DNA of 64,000 bases from Halonatronomonas betaini (GCF_015666175.1 NZ_JADPIE010000004.1:260118-324117); one strand, 5' to 3'; counted from the stretch's first letter, positions 34,399 to 43,608 are shown. Numbers and translations: made by a program. The notes: generated by a model from the sequence alone, not told the origin.

Positions 34399-35348
34399 TG
34401 AAGATTGATGCTGAAAAGATTATTGCTGGTGATGAGAAGACTGTTGCAAAGGCAATTAGTCTTGTAGAAAATTCCCGGGGAGAGGCTTTTGATTTATTGC
34501 GAGAGCTTTATCTTAAAACAGAGCTAGCTTATTTACTGGGGGTTACTGGTCCGCCTGGAGGAGGAAAAAGTACACTTGTAGAAAAAATTGTTAGTAGATG
34601 GGTTGATTCTGGGGAAAGGGTAGCTGTGATTGCCATTGACCCTAGTAGTGAGTTTTCTGGTGGGGCTTTACTTGGCGATAGAATTAGAATGGGCAGGATT
34701 GCTACCCATCCTGATGTATTTATTCGGAGTATGGCTACCAGAGGTTATTTAGGTGGTTTAAACCCGGCTATCTTTGACACAGTTTTGGTCTTATCTGCTG
34801 CAGGGTATAATCGTATTGTAATAGAAACTGTTGGGGTTGGCCAGAATGAGATTGATATTGTTAGTCTGGCTGATACAACTTTAGTTGTGACTGTGCCTGA
34901 GGCTGGTGATGAAATTCAATCCTTTAAAGCTGGTCTGATGGAGGCAGGCGATCTATTTGTCTTAAATAAGTCAGATCATGCAACTGCCCATAAGATGGAA
35001 TTGATCTTAAAGCAGATGATTGATCTGGCAAGGTCAGATGATTCAGGCTGGAAGATTCCTCTGATCAAAACAGTTGCCACTGAAGAGGATGGCATTGGAG
35101 AGTTAATTGAAAAAATTGCTGAGCATAAGGGTTATTTGAAAGAATCCAATCAGGAATTAGATAATAAAAAGAAAGTGATGAAAAATCATTTGATTCATTT
35201 ATTAGAGGAGGGTTTAAGAAATAAATATATTGAGCCACTTTTAAAAGATGAAGATTTTTCAACTTCTTTAGATGATGTAATTGAAAGAAAGAAAGATCCA
35301 TATACCAGGGTTTCTGAATGGCTTAGTGATTTTGGAGAGGGGGTATAA
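34398..35348 (+). CDS. meaB: MeaB/ArgK-type G-protein chaperone of methylmalonyl-CoA mutase
   Basis: A 316-residue P-loop GTPase with Walker A GVTGPPGGGKSTL, the switch segment IETVGVGQNE and NKSD for guanine recognition. MeaB loads adenosylcobalamin into the mutase and rescues inactivated enzyme. It shares one base with the small-subunit gene and is followed 5 bases later by the epimerase, confirming one mutase operon. Confidence 0.95.
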   Translation: MKIDAEKIIAGDEKTVAKAISLVENSRGEAFDLLRELYLKTELAYLLGVTGPPGGGKSTLVEKIVSRWVDSGERVAVIAIDPSSEFSGGALLGDRIRMGRIATHPDVFIRSMATRGYLGGLNPAIFDTVLVLSAAGYNRIVIETVGVGQNEIDIVSLADTTLVVTVPEAGDEIQSFKAGLMEAGDLFVLNKSDHATAHKMELILKQMIDLARSDDSGWKIPLIKTVATEEDGIGELIEKIAEHKGYLKESNQELDNKKKVMKNHLIHLLEEGLRNKYIEPLLKDEDFSTSLDDVIERKKDPYTRVSEWLSDFGEGV

Positions 35349-35353
35349 TATAT

Positions 35354-35752
35354 ATGAAGATAGATCATATTGGCATAGCTGTTGAGGATTTAGAGGCAGG
35401 GCTGGAGTTTTATCGCGATGCATTAGGTCTGGAATATAAAGGCCAGGAGGAAGTTGAAGAACAGGGTGTTAAAGTTGCTTTCTTGAAAATAGGAGAAAGT
35501 AAAATTGAATTATTAGAACCTCTGCATGAAGATAGTCCTATTGCTAAATTTTTAAGTAAAAGAGGAGAGGGAATTCATCATATTGCTTATTTAGTTGACA
35601 ATATTGATGAAAAGGTTTCTGTAATGGATGCTAAAGGTGTAAGGTTTATAGGTGATGAACCGACAGAAGGTGCAGGCAATAAGAAAATTATCTTTATTCA
35701 TCCCAAAAGTACCAAAGGTGTTCTAACAGAATTATGCCAACCTAAAAACTAA
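35354..35752 (+). CDS. mce: Methylmalonyl-CoA epimerase
   Basis: A 132-residue vicinal-oxygen-chelate protein. IDHIGIAVEDLEAGLEFYRD and GEGIHHIAY contain the metal-binding His residues, and a Glu near the C-terminus (TELCQP) completes the site. Converts (R)- to (S)-methylmalonyl-CoA, the form used by (de)carboxylases. Position between meaB and gdh supports the assignment over lactoylglutathione lyase. Confidence 0.94.
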   Translation: MKIDHIGIAVEDLEAGLEFYRDALGLEYKGQEEVEEQGVKVAFLKIGESKIELLEPLHEDSPIAKFLSKRGEGIHHIAYLVDNIDEKVSVMDAKGVRFIGDEPTEGAGNKKIIFIHPKSTKGVLTELCQPKN

Positions 35753-35766
35753 GGGGGAAAAATTAA

Positions 35767-37017
35767 ATGTCTAAAGAATTTAAGATTTATGAGGTTGTTC
35801 TTAAACAGCTGGATGATGCAGCAACTGAATTGAATCTGGATCCTCAGGTTAAAGCATTATTAAAAGAACCTGTTAGGTCTCTGTCAGTAGCAGTACCTGT
35901 GAGAATGGATAATGGCAGTGTTAGAGTATTTAAAGGGTTCCGCTGTCAGCATAATGACGCTCTGGGGCCAACAAAGGGAGGAATTCGTTTCCATCCGCAG
36001 GTTGAACAAGCCGAGGTACAGGCACTGGCAGCCTGGATGACTTTTAAATGTTCTCTTGTTGGAATTCCATATGGAGGAGCTAAAGGTGGGGTTTTATGTA
36101 ATCCTAAAGAGATGAGTAAAGGAGAATTAGAAAGGTTATCAAGGGGATTTATTCAGGCTATTTCACCTATTATTGGTCCAGATAAGGATATTCCTGCCCC
36201 TGATGTATATACAGATGCCCAGGTAATGTCCTGGTTTATGGATGAATTCTCGAAGATAAAAGGTGTAAATACTCCAGGTCTTGTAACAGGTAAGCCTCTT
36301 GTTATCGGTGGCTCTTATGGACGTGATTCAGCGACTGCTCGCGGGCTTATGTATACTGTTAGAGAAGCTGCTAAAGAACTGGATATGGATTTAAATGATG
36401 CTACTGTCGTTGTTCAGGGTTATGGAAACGCTGGTAACTTTAGTGCGAAGTTTTTGCAGGAATTAGGAGCAAAATTAATAGCTGCCAATGATTCCAGTGG
36501 TGGGATTTATAATCCAGATGGAATGGATGCCTTTGAATTAAAAAAATATAAAGATGAGCATGGAGAGCTTCATGGTTTCCCGGGTTCAAAGGATATTAGC
36601 AATGAAGAGTTGTTAACCTTAGAATGTGATATACTGGTTCCAGCTGCTATGGAAAATCAAATTAATGAAAAAAATGCTCATAATATTAAAGCTAAGATGA
36701 TTGCAGAAGCAGCCAATGGGCCAACAACTCCAGAGGCAGATAAGATTTTAAATGAAAAAGGTGTTATTGTATTACCTGATGTTCTAGCCAATGCAGGTGG
36801 AGTTACAGTTTCTTATTTTGAGTGGGTCCAGAATATGTATAATTATTACTGGGATAAAGAAGAAATTGATAATAAGTTAGAGAAGATAATGGTGAATGCA
36901 TTCAAGCGAACCCATGAAAAACACAAGACAGCTGGGGTGCCTTATCGGGTAGCAGCATATATGGTTTCTATTGAAAGATTAACTGAAGCAATGAGAGCTA
37001 GAGGCTGGGTAGAATAA
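35767..37017 (+). CDS. gdhA: Glutamate dehydrogenase
   Basis: A 416-residue hexameric-type Glu dehydrogenase. Substrate site motifs VFKGFRCQHNDALGPTKGGIRFHP, IPYGGAKGGVLCNP (catalytic Lys) and PAPDVYTDAQVMSWFMDE are present, followed by a nucleotide-binding VVQGYGNAGNFSA. The GYGNxG layout fits NAD use, but cofactor preference is not certain. It joins the P5C-derived glutamate to the 2-oxoglutarate used by KorDABC, so it is a logical last gene of this block. AGGGGGA ribosome binding site. Confidence 0.95.
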   Translation: MSKEFKIYEVVLKQLDDAATELNLDPQVKALLKEPVRSLSVAVPVRMDNGSVRVFKGFRCQHNDALGPTKGGIRFHPQVEQAEVQALAAWMTFKCSLVGIPYGGAKGGVLCNPKEMSKGELERLSRGFIQAISPIIGPDKDIPAPDVYTDAQVMSWFMDEFSKIKGVNTPGLVTGKPLVIGGSYGRDSATARGLMYTVREAAKELDMDLNDATVVVQGYGNAGNFSAKFLQELGAKLIAANDSSGGIYNPDGMDAFELKKYKDEHGELHGFPGSKDISNEELLTLECDILVPAAMENQINEKNAHNIKAKMIAEAANGPTTPEADKILNEKGVIVLPDVLANAGGVTVSYFEWVQNMYNYYWDKEEIDNKLEKIMVNAFKRTHEKHKTAGVPYRVAAYMVSIERLTEAMRARGWVE

Positions 37018-37042
37018 TTTCTGTAATTGATGTAATATAAAG

Positions 37043-37071
37043 GGCAGCCCTTGATGGGCTGCCTCTTTTTA
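37043..37071 (+). terminator. Terminator of the proline/propionate block
   Basis: GGCAGCCC / GGGCTGCC, 8-bp perfect stem with a 5-base loop, followed by TCTTTTTA. It separates gdhA from the converging nrdJ gene. Confidence 0.88.
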
Positions 37072-37081
37072 TGGGTTCATA

Positions 37082-39322
37082 TTAACCACATTTTGACCAG
37101 CCACAACTATTACAGACGACACATCCGCCGTCGCTGGCTAGTTCACTCTCACATTCCGGACATTTTCTTTTTTCTTCAGGATTATTTTTGAAATTAAAAC
37201 CTCTAACTGCTTCTGCAGCTTTTTCTTTAACTGCTTCAGAATTGAAGTTTTTGTCTTTAATGCTTATTTCACCGTTTTCATTTGAAATTTCTAGGGCCCG
37301 GCCAATGGCATCAGGACAGGAGAGATTTCTAACTTCAGTACGTATCATTGCAGCTTCACAGCGGATCCCTTTAAGCTGATCTGTTATCTCTTCAACAGGC
37401 ATGCCACTTCTTAATGCCAGAGAAGTTAATCGACTGATAGCTTCTGATTGGGCATGGCAACCTCCACCTTTTCCTGTGGTTGTAAATAATTCACAGATGC
37501 CTTCTTCATCAGAATTAATTGTTATATATAGTTTACCGCAACCAATAAGAGTTTTTTCTGTTGTACCAACTGTTACTTTTGGTCGATTTCTTTTGCTTTT
37601 GTTATCTTTTTCGTCTTTATCACTGGATTTAGTTGTTAAAACCTGGCCTGAACGGCTGCCATCTCTATAAATAGTAATGCCTTTACAATCTAGCTTATAA
37701 GCTAATTCGTAAGCTTCTTTGACATCATTTTTAGACGCATTATTTTTAAAATTGATAGTTTTGCTGACAGCATTGTCTACATATTTTTGGAAGGCTGCCT
37801 GAGTTTTTATATGCCATTCAGGAGTAATATCATGGGAAGTAACGAATATTTCTTTTAAGTCATCAGGGATTTCATCTATTTTCTGGATTGAACTCTGACT
37901 GGCAAGTTTTTCTTTTAACTCGTCGTTCATGATGCCTCTTTCTTCAGCTATTTGAGCAAATATTGGATGGAGCTCAACTAATGTTTCATCGATTACATGT
38001 CTTTCATATGCCAGAGCAAATAATGGCTCAATACCACTGCTTGTGCCGGCAATTATACTAATTGAACCTGTTGGGGCAATTGTAGTAGTTGTTGCATTTC
38101 TATATTCTTTTTCGTATATGCTTTTTTCAAAATTCGGGAATGGGCCACGTCTTTTAGCCAGTTTATGGGAAGCTTCTCTGGCTTTTTTGTTGATGAAGCC
38201 CATTATATTTTCAGCTGTTTCTACTGCTTCCTGACTGTTATAGGCCAGGCCTAATTTTAATAACATGTCGCTATAACCCATGACTCCAAGACCAATTTTT
38301 CTATTTCCCTGTACCATTTCAGTTATTTTATCAAGTGGGAACTCGCTCATATCTATAACATTATCCAGGAAGTGGACTGCTTTTTTGACTGTTTCTGCTA
38401 ATTTATCATAATTAATCTCAGCTTCGCCAATAGGACCTTCGGTCATTTTAGATAGGTTGATAGAGCCTAAATTACAGGCCTCAAAAGGGAGTAATGGTTG
38501 TTCGCCACAGGGGTTGGTGCTTTCTATTTCTCCGATTTCAGGGGTCGGGTTTTCTTCATTAATTTTATCCAGAAAAATTATTCCTGGCTCTCCGTTTTTA
38601 TGCGCCATTTCAACTATCAGGTTAAAGATTTCGCTGGCATCTTCAAGACCAGTAATTTTTCCAGTTCTAGGATTAATTAATTCATATTTTTCGTTATTCT
38701 GATAGGCTTCCATAAAATCTTCAGTTATAGCGACAGAAATATTGAAATTATTTAGCTGATCCTCGTCTTCTTTAGAGGTAATAAAATCTCTAATATCAGG
38801 GTGATCAACTCGCATTACCCCCATATTTGCTCCCCGTCTTTTGCCTCCCTGCTTAACGGTGTTGGTAGCTTCATCAAAAATTCGCATAAATGAGATAGGA
38901 CCACTGGCAACTCCACCAGTAGTTTTTACTATATCATTTTTGGGTCGGATCCGGGAAAAGCTAAAACCAGTGCCTCCACCACTCTTATGTATCAATGCAG
39001 AATTTTTTATTGCATCAAAAATTCCATCCATGCTATCTTCAACTGGAAGGACAAAACATGCACTTAATTGTTGCAGGTCATTATCTGCATTCATAAGAGT
39101 TGGAGAGTTCGGGAGGAATTCTAACTTTGCCATCATTTCATAAAATTCTTCTGCTGTTTTATCCACAGGTTCATCATATATTGCATTAGCTTCAGCAATA
39201 TTATTTGCAACTCGTAAAAACATATCTTTAGGAGTTTCAATAAGATTTCCATCTGGATCTTTTTTAAGATATCTTGCCTCTAAAATCCGAATACTATTTT
39301 CTGAAAGATCTGGTTCAATCAT
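37082..39322 (-). CDS. nrdJ: Adenosylcobalamin-dependent ribonucleotide reductase (class II)
   Basis: A 746-residue oxygen-independent class II enzyme making deoxyribonucleotides. Seen: substrate-site Cys in SACFVLPVEDS, the loop NPCGEQPLLPFEACNLGSINLSK with the radical-site Cys and Glu, GSISIIAGTSSGIEPLF, and a C-terminal TSCPD-like region ending in a zinc-ribbon with CPECE and CNSCGWSKCG, whose Cys pair re-reduces the active site. Needs adenosylcobalamin, as does the neighbouring mutase. Lone gene, leftward, own leader region of about 200 bases in which I saw no cobalamin riboswitch. Confidence 0.95.
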   Translation of the reverse strand: MIEPDLSENSIRILEARYLKKDPDGNLIETPKDMFLRVANNIAEANAIYDEPVDKTAEEFYEMMAKLEFLPNSPTLMNADNDLQQLSACFVLPVEDSMDGIFDAIKNSALIHKSGGGTGFSFSRIRPKNDIVKTTGGVASGPISFMRIFDEATNTVKQGGKRRGANMGVMRVDHPDIRDFITSKEDEDQLNNFNISVAITEDFMEAYQNNEKYELINPRTGKITGLEDASEIFNLIVEMAHKNGEPGIIFLDKINEENPTPEIGEIESTNPCGEQPLLPFEACNLGSINLSKMTEGPIGEAEINYDKLAETVKKAVHFLDNVIDMSEFPLDKITEMVQGNRKIGLGVMGYSDMLLKLGLAYNSQEAVETAENIMGFINKKAREASHKLAKRRGPFPNFEKSIYEKEYRNATTTTIAPTGSISIIAGTSSGIEPLFALAYERHVIDETLVELHPIFAQIAEERGIMNDELKEKLASQSSIQKIDEIPDDLKEIFVTSHDITPEWHIKTQAAFQKYVDNAVSKTINFKNNASKNDVKEAYELAYKLDCKGITIYRDGSRSGQVLTTKSSDKDEKDNKSKRNRPKVTVGTTEKTLIGCGKLYITINSDEEGICELFTTTGKGGGCHAQSEAISRLTSLALRSGMPVEEITDQLKGIRCEAAMIRTEVRNLSCPDAIGRALEISNENGEISIKDKNFNSEAVKEKAAEAVRGFNFKNNPEEKRKCPECESELASDGGCVVCNSCGWSKCG

Positions 39323-39467
39323 TTTTTATTACCACCTTTTCTTTTAGTTTCTTTTTATATTATATCAGATATTGGTCTTAAAATAAATGGTATTTTTCTA
39401 TATATAGTGCTTTTTTTATGAGTCGACCACAATATATCGTGCCTGCAGGATTACTAAAAGATATTTA

Positions 39468-39496
39468 TTGATATCTATTCCTCAATAATGTAAGAT
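39468..39496 (+). promoter_or_regulatory. Probable promoter of the ferritin-like gene
   Basis: TTGATA (39468-39473), 17 bases, TAAGAT (39491-39496), about 48 bases before the start codon. Confidence 0.5.
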
Positions 39497-39543
39497 AATA
39501 TATAGTAATAATAAACTAAAATAGCTTTTTAGGAGGACAAATA

Positions 39544-40023
39544 ATGTTAAATCAACAGTTTAGTAAAATGGAAGTTATAGAGATGGCCAAGGATATTGAA
39601 AAAAGAGGTTTGAACTTTTATAGGTCCCAGGCTGATAAGACAGACAATCAGGAAATCAGGGAATTGTTTTTAAGGTTAGCAGGGGATGAAAAGGATCATT
39701 TTCAGAGATTCGATAATTTAGGGAAGTCTATAAAGGAGAATTCAGATTATAAGGAAGATCATGTTTATAATGAACAGGTTAGTACTTATCTAAATGCTTT
39801 AGTTGAGTTTGCAGTTTTTCCTGGTGATGAGCTGATTGATAAGGAATTTGACTCAATGGAAGAAGTCTTAAAACTAGCAATTCAGGCGGAAAAAGATTCT
39901 ATCCTGCTTTATACCGAGATGCTTGACAATCATTCCGGAGATACTGTAGATATTATAAAAAAATTAATCGACGAAGAGAAACAACATCTATTAGACCTGG
40001 TTAAATTAGATGCGAAATTATAA
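39544..40023 (+). CDS. Ferritin-like (rubrerythrin-type) di-iron protein
   Basis: A 159-residue four-helix protein with two ExxH-type iron motifs, GDEKDHF (about residue 57) and DEEKQHL (near the C-terminus), and further Glu in helices 1 and 3 (DIEKRG, QAEKDS). This is the rubrerythrin/ferritin-like fold without the C-terminal rubredoxin domain. Likely handles peroxide or iron in this anaerobe, but activity is not shown by sequence. GGAGGAC ribosome binding site; the small GIY-YIG gene follows 6 bases later. Confidence 0.85.
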   Translation: MLNQQFSKMEVIEMAKDIEKRGLNFYRSQADKTDNQEIRELFLRLAGDEKDHFQRFDNLGKSIKENSDYKEDHVYNEQVSTYLNALVEFAVFPGDELIDKEFDSMEEVLKLAIQAEKDSILLYTEMLDNHSGDTVDIIKKLIDEEKQHLLDLVKLDAKL

Positions 40024-40029
40024 TTAAAA

Positions 40030-40281
40030 ATGGATTATGTTTATATTCTAAAGTGCAGTGATAACACTCTTTATACTGGCTATACTACAGACCCGGAAAG
40101 AAGAATAGAAGAACATAATGCTGGCATAGGCGCTAAATATACCCGGGGTAGAGGGCCGGTGGAATTAGTTTATTTAGAGGAATTTTCTGATAAAAGCAGA
40201 GCTATGCAGAGAGAATACGAAATCAAACAATTTTCTAAAAATGAAAAATTGGAATTAATAAGAAAAGGGACAGTTAATTAA
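40030..40281 (+). CDS. GIY-YIG domain protein (UPF0213/YhbQ-like)
   Basis: An 83-residue stand-alone GIY-YIG domain: YVYILKCSDNTLYTGYT at the start, with R in DPERRIEEHN and E in AMQREYEIK at the expected catalytic positions. The first motif is VYI...YTG rather than strict GIY-YIG, as usual for this subfamily. Predicted nuclease fold; cellular role of the family is unclear. It has no good ribosome binding site of its own and may be coupled to the preceding gene. Confidence 0.88.
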   Translation: MDYVYILKCSDNTLYTGYTTDPERRIEEHNAGIGAKYTRGRGPVELVYLEEFSDKSRAMQREYEIKQFSKNEKLELIRKGTVN

Positions 40282-40292
40282 CTGTCCTTTTT
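40264..40292. terminator. Bidirectional terminator overlapping the GIY-YIG stop codon
   Basis: GGACAGTT / AACTGTCC stem with AATT loop, flanked by AAAAG and CTTTTT. The stop codon TAA lies in the loop region. It serves both this gene and the converging murB. Confidence 0.85.
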
Positions 40293-40313
40293 CTCGTTTA
40301 TTAAGCTATAAAA

Positions 40314-41249
40314 CTAATTATCGAGCTCAGGTAATTTATCAAACTGGCCTAAAAACCTGGGTTCAGGATATAACTGGATATTAAATTTCTTTTTGACTGT
40401 CTTCTGTACAACTATCATTAAATCAATAATATCAGCAGCCTTTGCATTATTAGCATTTATTATAAAACCTGCATGTTTTTTTGAGACCATTGCTCCACCT
40501 ACTTTTTCACCTTTTAAACCGGCTTTTTCGATTAGTGAGCCGGCATAATTGTCTGGAGGTCTCTTGAAAGCACTACCAGCACTCGGGTATTCCATTGGCT
40601 GTTTTGCCCAGCGTTTTTCGTTTAATTCTTCCATTTCATTTTTAATAGTTGTTTTAGGCGCAGGGTTTAATTCCAGGACGGCTTCTAATGCTATTAAATC
40701 ATTTTCCTGGAGGATACTATAACGATAATCTAAATTTAATTTATCTTTGTCGTATTCGATGATACCATGATTATTTGAAAATAGTCTGGCCTTCTTAATT
40801 ACCTGTTTGATTTCACCGCCGTATGCCCCGGCATTCATAAAGATAGCTCCTCCTAAACTCCCAGGAATGCCACAGGCAAACTCCATTCCTGTAAGATTAT
40901 TTTCAGCAATCACATCACATAACTTTTCTAAGGATACACCTGTTTCGGCAATCACCTGATTTTCGTTAAATTCAATATTATTTAATTTAGAGGTGGTGAT
41001 TATTGCCCCTTGATAACCTTTATCAGAAACTATTATATTGCTGCCTCCACCTAGAACAAAGTATTTAATATTAAATTCATTTACAAGTTCTAGAGATTTA
41101 ATTAAATTGGTTTTGTTTGCTGGCTCAATAAAGATGCTGGCAGGGCCACCAACTTTAAAAGAAGTATGATTTGATAAAGACTCATTTTCTTTAAAGTTTA
41201 TATTTGATTTTTTTAGTTTATTTTTAAACAGTTTTATTTTATCTGACAT
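40314..41249 (-). CDS. murB: UDP-N-acetylenolpyruvoylglucosamine reductase
   Basis: FAD-dependent second step of UDP-MurNAc synthesis. The 311 residues show TSFKVGGPA, the FAD loop GGGSNIIVSD, GIPGSLGGAIFMNAGAYGGEI, YRYS, the catalytic Ser in SAGSAFKRP and Glu in YPEPRFLG. Short type (no MurB type I insertion). The start is 3 bases after the thiI stop with its ribosome binding site (GGGAGAG) inside thiI. Confidence 0.95.
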   Translation of the reverse strand: MSDKIKLFKNKLKKSNINFKENESLSNHTSFKVGGPASIFIEPANKTNLIKSLELVNEFNIKYFVLGGGSNIIVSDKGYQGAIITTSKLNNIEFNENQVIAETGVSLEKLCDVIAENNLTGMEFACGIPGSLGGAIFMNAGAYGGEIKQVIKKARLFSNNHGIIEYDKDKLNLDYRYSILQENDLIALEAVLELNPAPKTTIKNEMEELNEKRWAKQPMEYPSAGSAFKRPPDNYAGSLIEKAGLKGEKVGGAMVSKKHAGFIINANNAKAADIIDLMIVVQKTVKKKFNIQLYPEPRFLGQFDKLPELDN

Positions 41250-41252
41250 TAA

Positions 41253-42458
41253 TTAATTCTCTCCCTGGATTCTTTCGATTTCAATATTTTCAATTGCTTC
41301 CTCAATTAGTGGTTGGAAATCTAGATTACTTTCAGTTTGCTCTGTTCTTTTTAACCTGGGCCTGGTGATTGGGCTATCAGGCAGGAATAGTGAACAGCAA
41401 TCTTCAAAGGGTAAAGTTGAGGTTTCATAGCTGCCGATTTCCTTAGCTTCTTTAATTATATCATCTTTATCTCTTGTTATTAATGGCCTGAGCAATGGTA
41501 GTTTAGCTACATCGCCAATTGTTCTGAGGCTGGCAAGGGTCTGACTGGCAACCTGTCCGACACAATCACCGGTGACTAATGCCTGGGCATTAATTTCTAA
41601 TCCTAATCTGGAAGCAATCCTGAGCATCATTCTCCTTAAAATAGTAATTGAATAATCGTCATGACAATTTTTATTAATTTCTTTCTGCAGATTGGTTACA
41701 TTTACTATATAGAGATTTGCGTCTCCATTATATTTTGCCAGGGTTCTGGCAAGGTCTCTAACCTTTTCAAGATTTCTTTCTCCTGTATAAGGAGGTGTGT
41801 GGAAATGAATAAAGTTTAACTTTACGCCACGACGGATCATTTCCCAGCCTGCTACAGGGCTATCGATTCCACCTGAAAGTAATAATAGAGCAGACTCAGC
41901 ACTGCCAACAGGTAAACCGCCTGTTCCTGCATAGGTATCAATAAATAGATAGATTCCACTTTTGCGGATATCTAGCTCTATTGTTGTATCAGGATTATCC
42001 AGATCTACTGATAGGAGTTCATTATCGTTTTGATTGATTTTTTCATAAATATATCCACCAACTTTTCTACTGACCTGAGGGCTCTCTAAAGGAAAACCCT
42101 TATTTGCCCGATTGGTTCTAACTCGAAAGGTTGAAGGGAGTTGCGGGTCTTTTTTTTGAAATAACTTAAATGCTGTTCTGCTCAGGTCTTCAACATCGCT
42201 TTCAGGCTCCAGTTTAACTGCTGGACTAAATGAAACAATCCCTGGCACAGTTTTTAAGGTCTCTATGACTTCTTTGCTTATATCTGATTTTTCTTCTTCA
42301 AAATATAAAAAGAATCTTCCGAAAGTCCGGTCCAGATTGAAATCTAATTTATTTTTAAGTCGTCTATTCAGGTCATCAGCCAGTGCATCGGCAAACTTTG
42401 AAAAGTTATGGCCTTTAAGCCCCATTTCTCCATATCTAATAATAATTAATTTATACAT
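41253..42458 (-). CDS. thiI: tRNA 4-thiouridine synthase ThiI
   Basis: A 401-residue protein: N-terminal ferredoxin-like and THUMP region (about 1-165), then a PP-loop ATPase with LLLSGGIDSPVAGW. It adenylates U8 of tRNA for thiolation and takes part in thiazole sulfur transfer in some species. The C-terminal rhodanese domain of the E. coli type is absent, as in Bacillus, where a dedicated cysteine desulfurase next door supplies sulfur; such a gene is directly upstream here. Confidence 0.95.
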   Translation of the reverse strand: MYKLIIIRYGEMGLKGHNFSKFADALADDLNRRLKNKLDFNLDRTFGRFFLYFEEEKSDISKEVIETLKTVPGIVSFSPAVKLEPESDVEDLSRTAFKLFQKKDPQLPSTFRVRTNRANKGFPLESPQVSRKVGGYIYEKINQNDNELLSVDLDNPDTTIELDIRKSGIYLFIDTYAGTGGLPVGSAESALLLLSGGIDSPVAGWEMIRRGVKLNFIHFHTPPYTGERNLEKVRDLARTLAKYNGDANLYIVNVTNLQKEINKNCHDDYSITILRRMMLRIASRLGLEINAQALVTGDCVGQVASQTLASLRTIGDVAKLPLLRPLITRDKDDIIKEAKEIGSYETSTLPFEDCCSLFLPDSPITRPRLKRTEQTESNLDFQPLIEEAIENIEIERIQGEN

Positions 42459-42474
42459 TTAATCACCTCTGGGA

Positions 42475-43608
42475 TTATAATAAAAAGTTTAACTCTTCTT
42501 TTAAAGTATTTATTAGTCGGTTGGCTTCCTGTTCAGTATTATTTTTTGATATGCTAATTCTTATTGAACTAGAGGCTATCTTATCATCTCTTCCCATTGC
42601 CTCAAGTACATGGTCAGTTTTAATATTAGTTCCTGCACAGGCAGAACCACTTGAAATATATATATCGTTATGATTGAGAGCATTTACTATTACTTCTCCT
42701 GGCAAACCTGGTATAGATGCATTAATAATATGGGGAGCAGATTTATCTGGAGTATTTATAATTATTTCTGGAATTTCACTCTCTATTCTATTGATAATAT
42801 GATTTTTTATTTTATTAATAGAATTATTAAATTCATTAGATTTATTTAGATCCTTAATGGCTTCAGCCATTCCAGCTATTCCTGGAAGATTCTCTGTTCC
42901 ACTTCTTAATTCTCGTTCCTGGCCACCGCCATATAGGATAGGCTCTATATAATGATCTTCTCTTAAATATAAAAAACCTGTCCCCTTTGGTCCATGAAAT
43001 TTATGGCCACTGAAGCTGGCCAGATCAACTTCTAATTTTTCTGGGACTGTTTCTACCTTTCCTGGTGCCTGAATCATATCGCTATGAAAAATAATATCAC
43101 TATTTAATTTTTTGGCTTTTTTACTAATTTCAGCTATAGGTTGAATAGCACCTGTTATATTGTTGACATACATGATAGATATTAATATTGTATCATCTCT
43201 GATTTCAGTTATTACATCTTCAGGGTTTATAAATCCTGAGGAGTCAGGGCTGACCAGGGTTATGTCATAGCCTGAATCCCTTAATTTATCGAACTGCTCA
43301 TAAATGGAGGGATGCTCTATCTGACTGGAAATAATATGGTTTCCCCTTCCAGACCGGATGCCTGCAGCTCCCTGGATTGCAAGATTGTTTGCTTCTGTGC
43401 CTCCTGATGTAAAAAGGATCTGCTCTGGCTTTGTTCTTAAATAATCTGCAATAGTTCTGCGACTATTTTTTAGAATTTTGTCAGCATCAATCCCTTTATT
43501 ATGGATTGATGAGGGGTTACCGTAATTTTCTAGCATTGTTTGATATGCTACCTTTGCAGCTTTTTCTGATACCCTTGTTGTAGCTGCATTATCAAAATAT
43601 ATCTCCAT
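42475..43608 (-). CDS. Cysteine desulfurase (NifS/IscS-like) partner of ThiI
   Basis: A 377-residue PLP enzyme of aminotransferase class V. MEIYFDNAATTRVS at the start, the PLP Lys in SFSGHKFHGPKGTGFLY, and the active-site Cys loop SSGSACAGTN are visible. It releases sulfur from Cys; adjacency to thiI (16-base gap, same strand) matches the Bacillus NifZ-ThiI pairing for tRNA thiolation rather than general Fe-S assembly, as no IscU-type scaffold is nearby. Confidence 0.93.
   Translation of the reverse strand: MEIYFDNAATTRVSEKAAKVAYQTMLENYGNPSSIHNKGIDADKILKNSRRTIADYLRTKPEQILFTSGGTEANNLAIQGAAGIRSGRGNHIISSQIEHPSIYEQFDKLRDSGYDITLVSPDSSGFINPEDVITEIRDDTILISIMYVNNITGAIQPIAEISKKAKKLNSDIIFHSDMIQAPGKVETVPEKLEVDLASFSGHKFHGPKGTGFLYLREDHYIEPILYGGGQERELRSGTENLPGIAGMAEAIKDLNKSNEFNNSINKIKNHIINRIESEIPEIIINTPDKSAPHIINASIPGLPGEVIVNALNHNDIYISSGSACAGTNIKTDHVLEAMGRDDKIASSSIRISISKNNTEQEANRLINTLKEELNFLL

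Noticed and set aside
39418-39471. 17-codon ATG ORF before the ferritin-like gene
   Set aside because: No ribosome binding site and it overlaps the likely promoter; treated as chance.
39323-39540. Cobalamin riboswitch before nrdJ
   Set aside because: The leader is AT-rich, lacks the B12-box and conserved junction sequences, and shows no terminator or sequestering hairpin.
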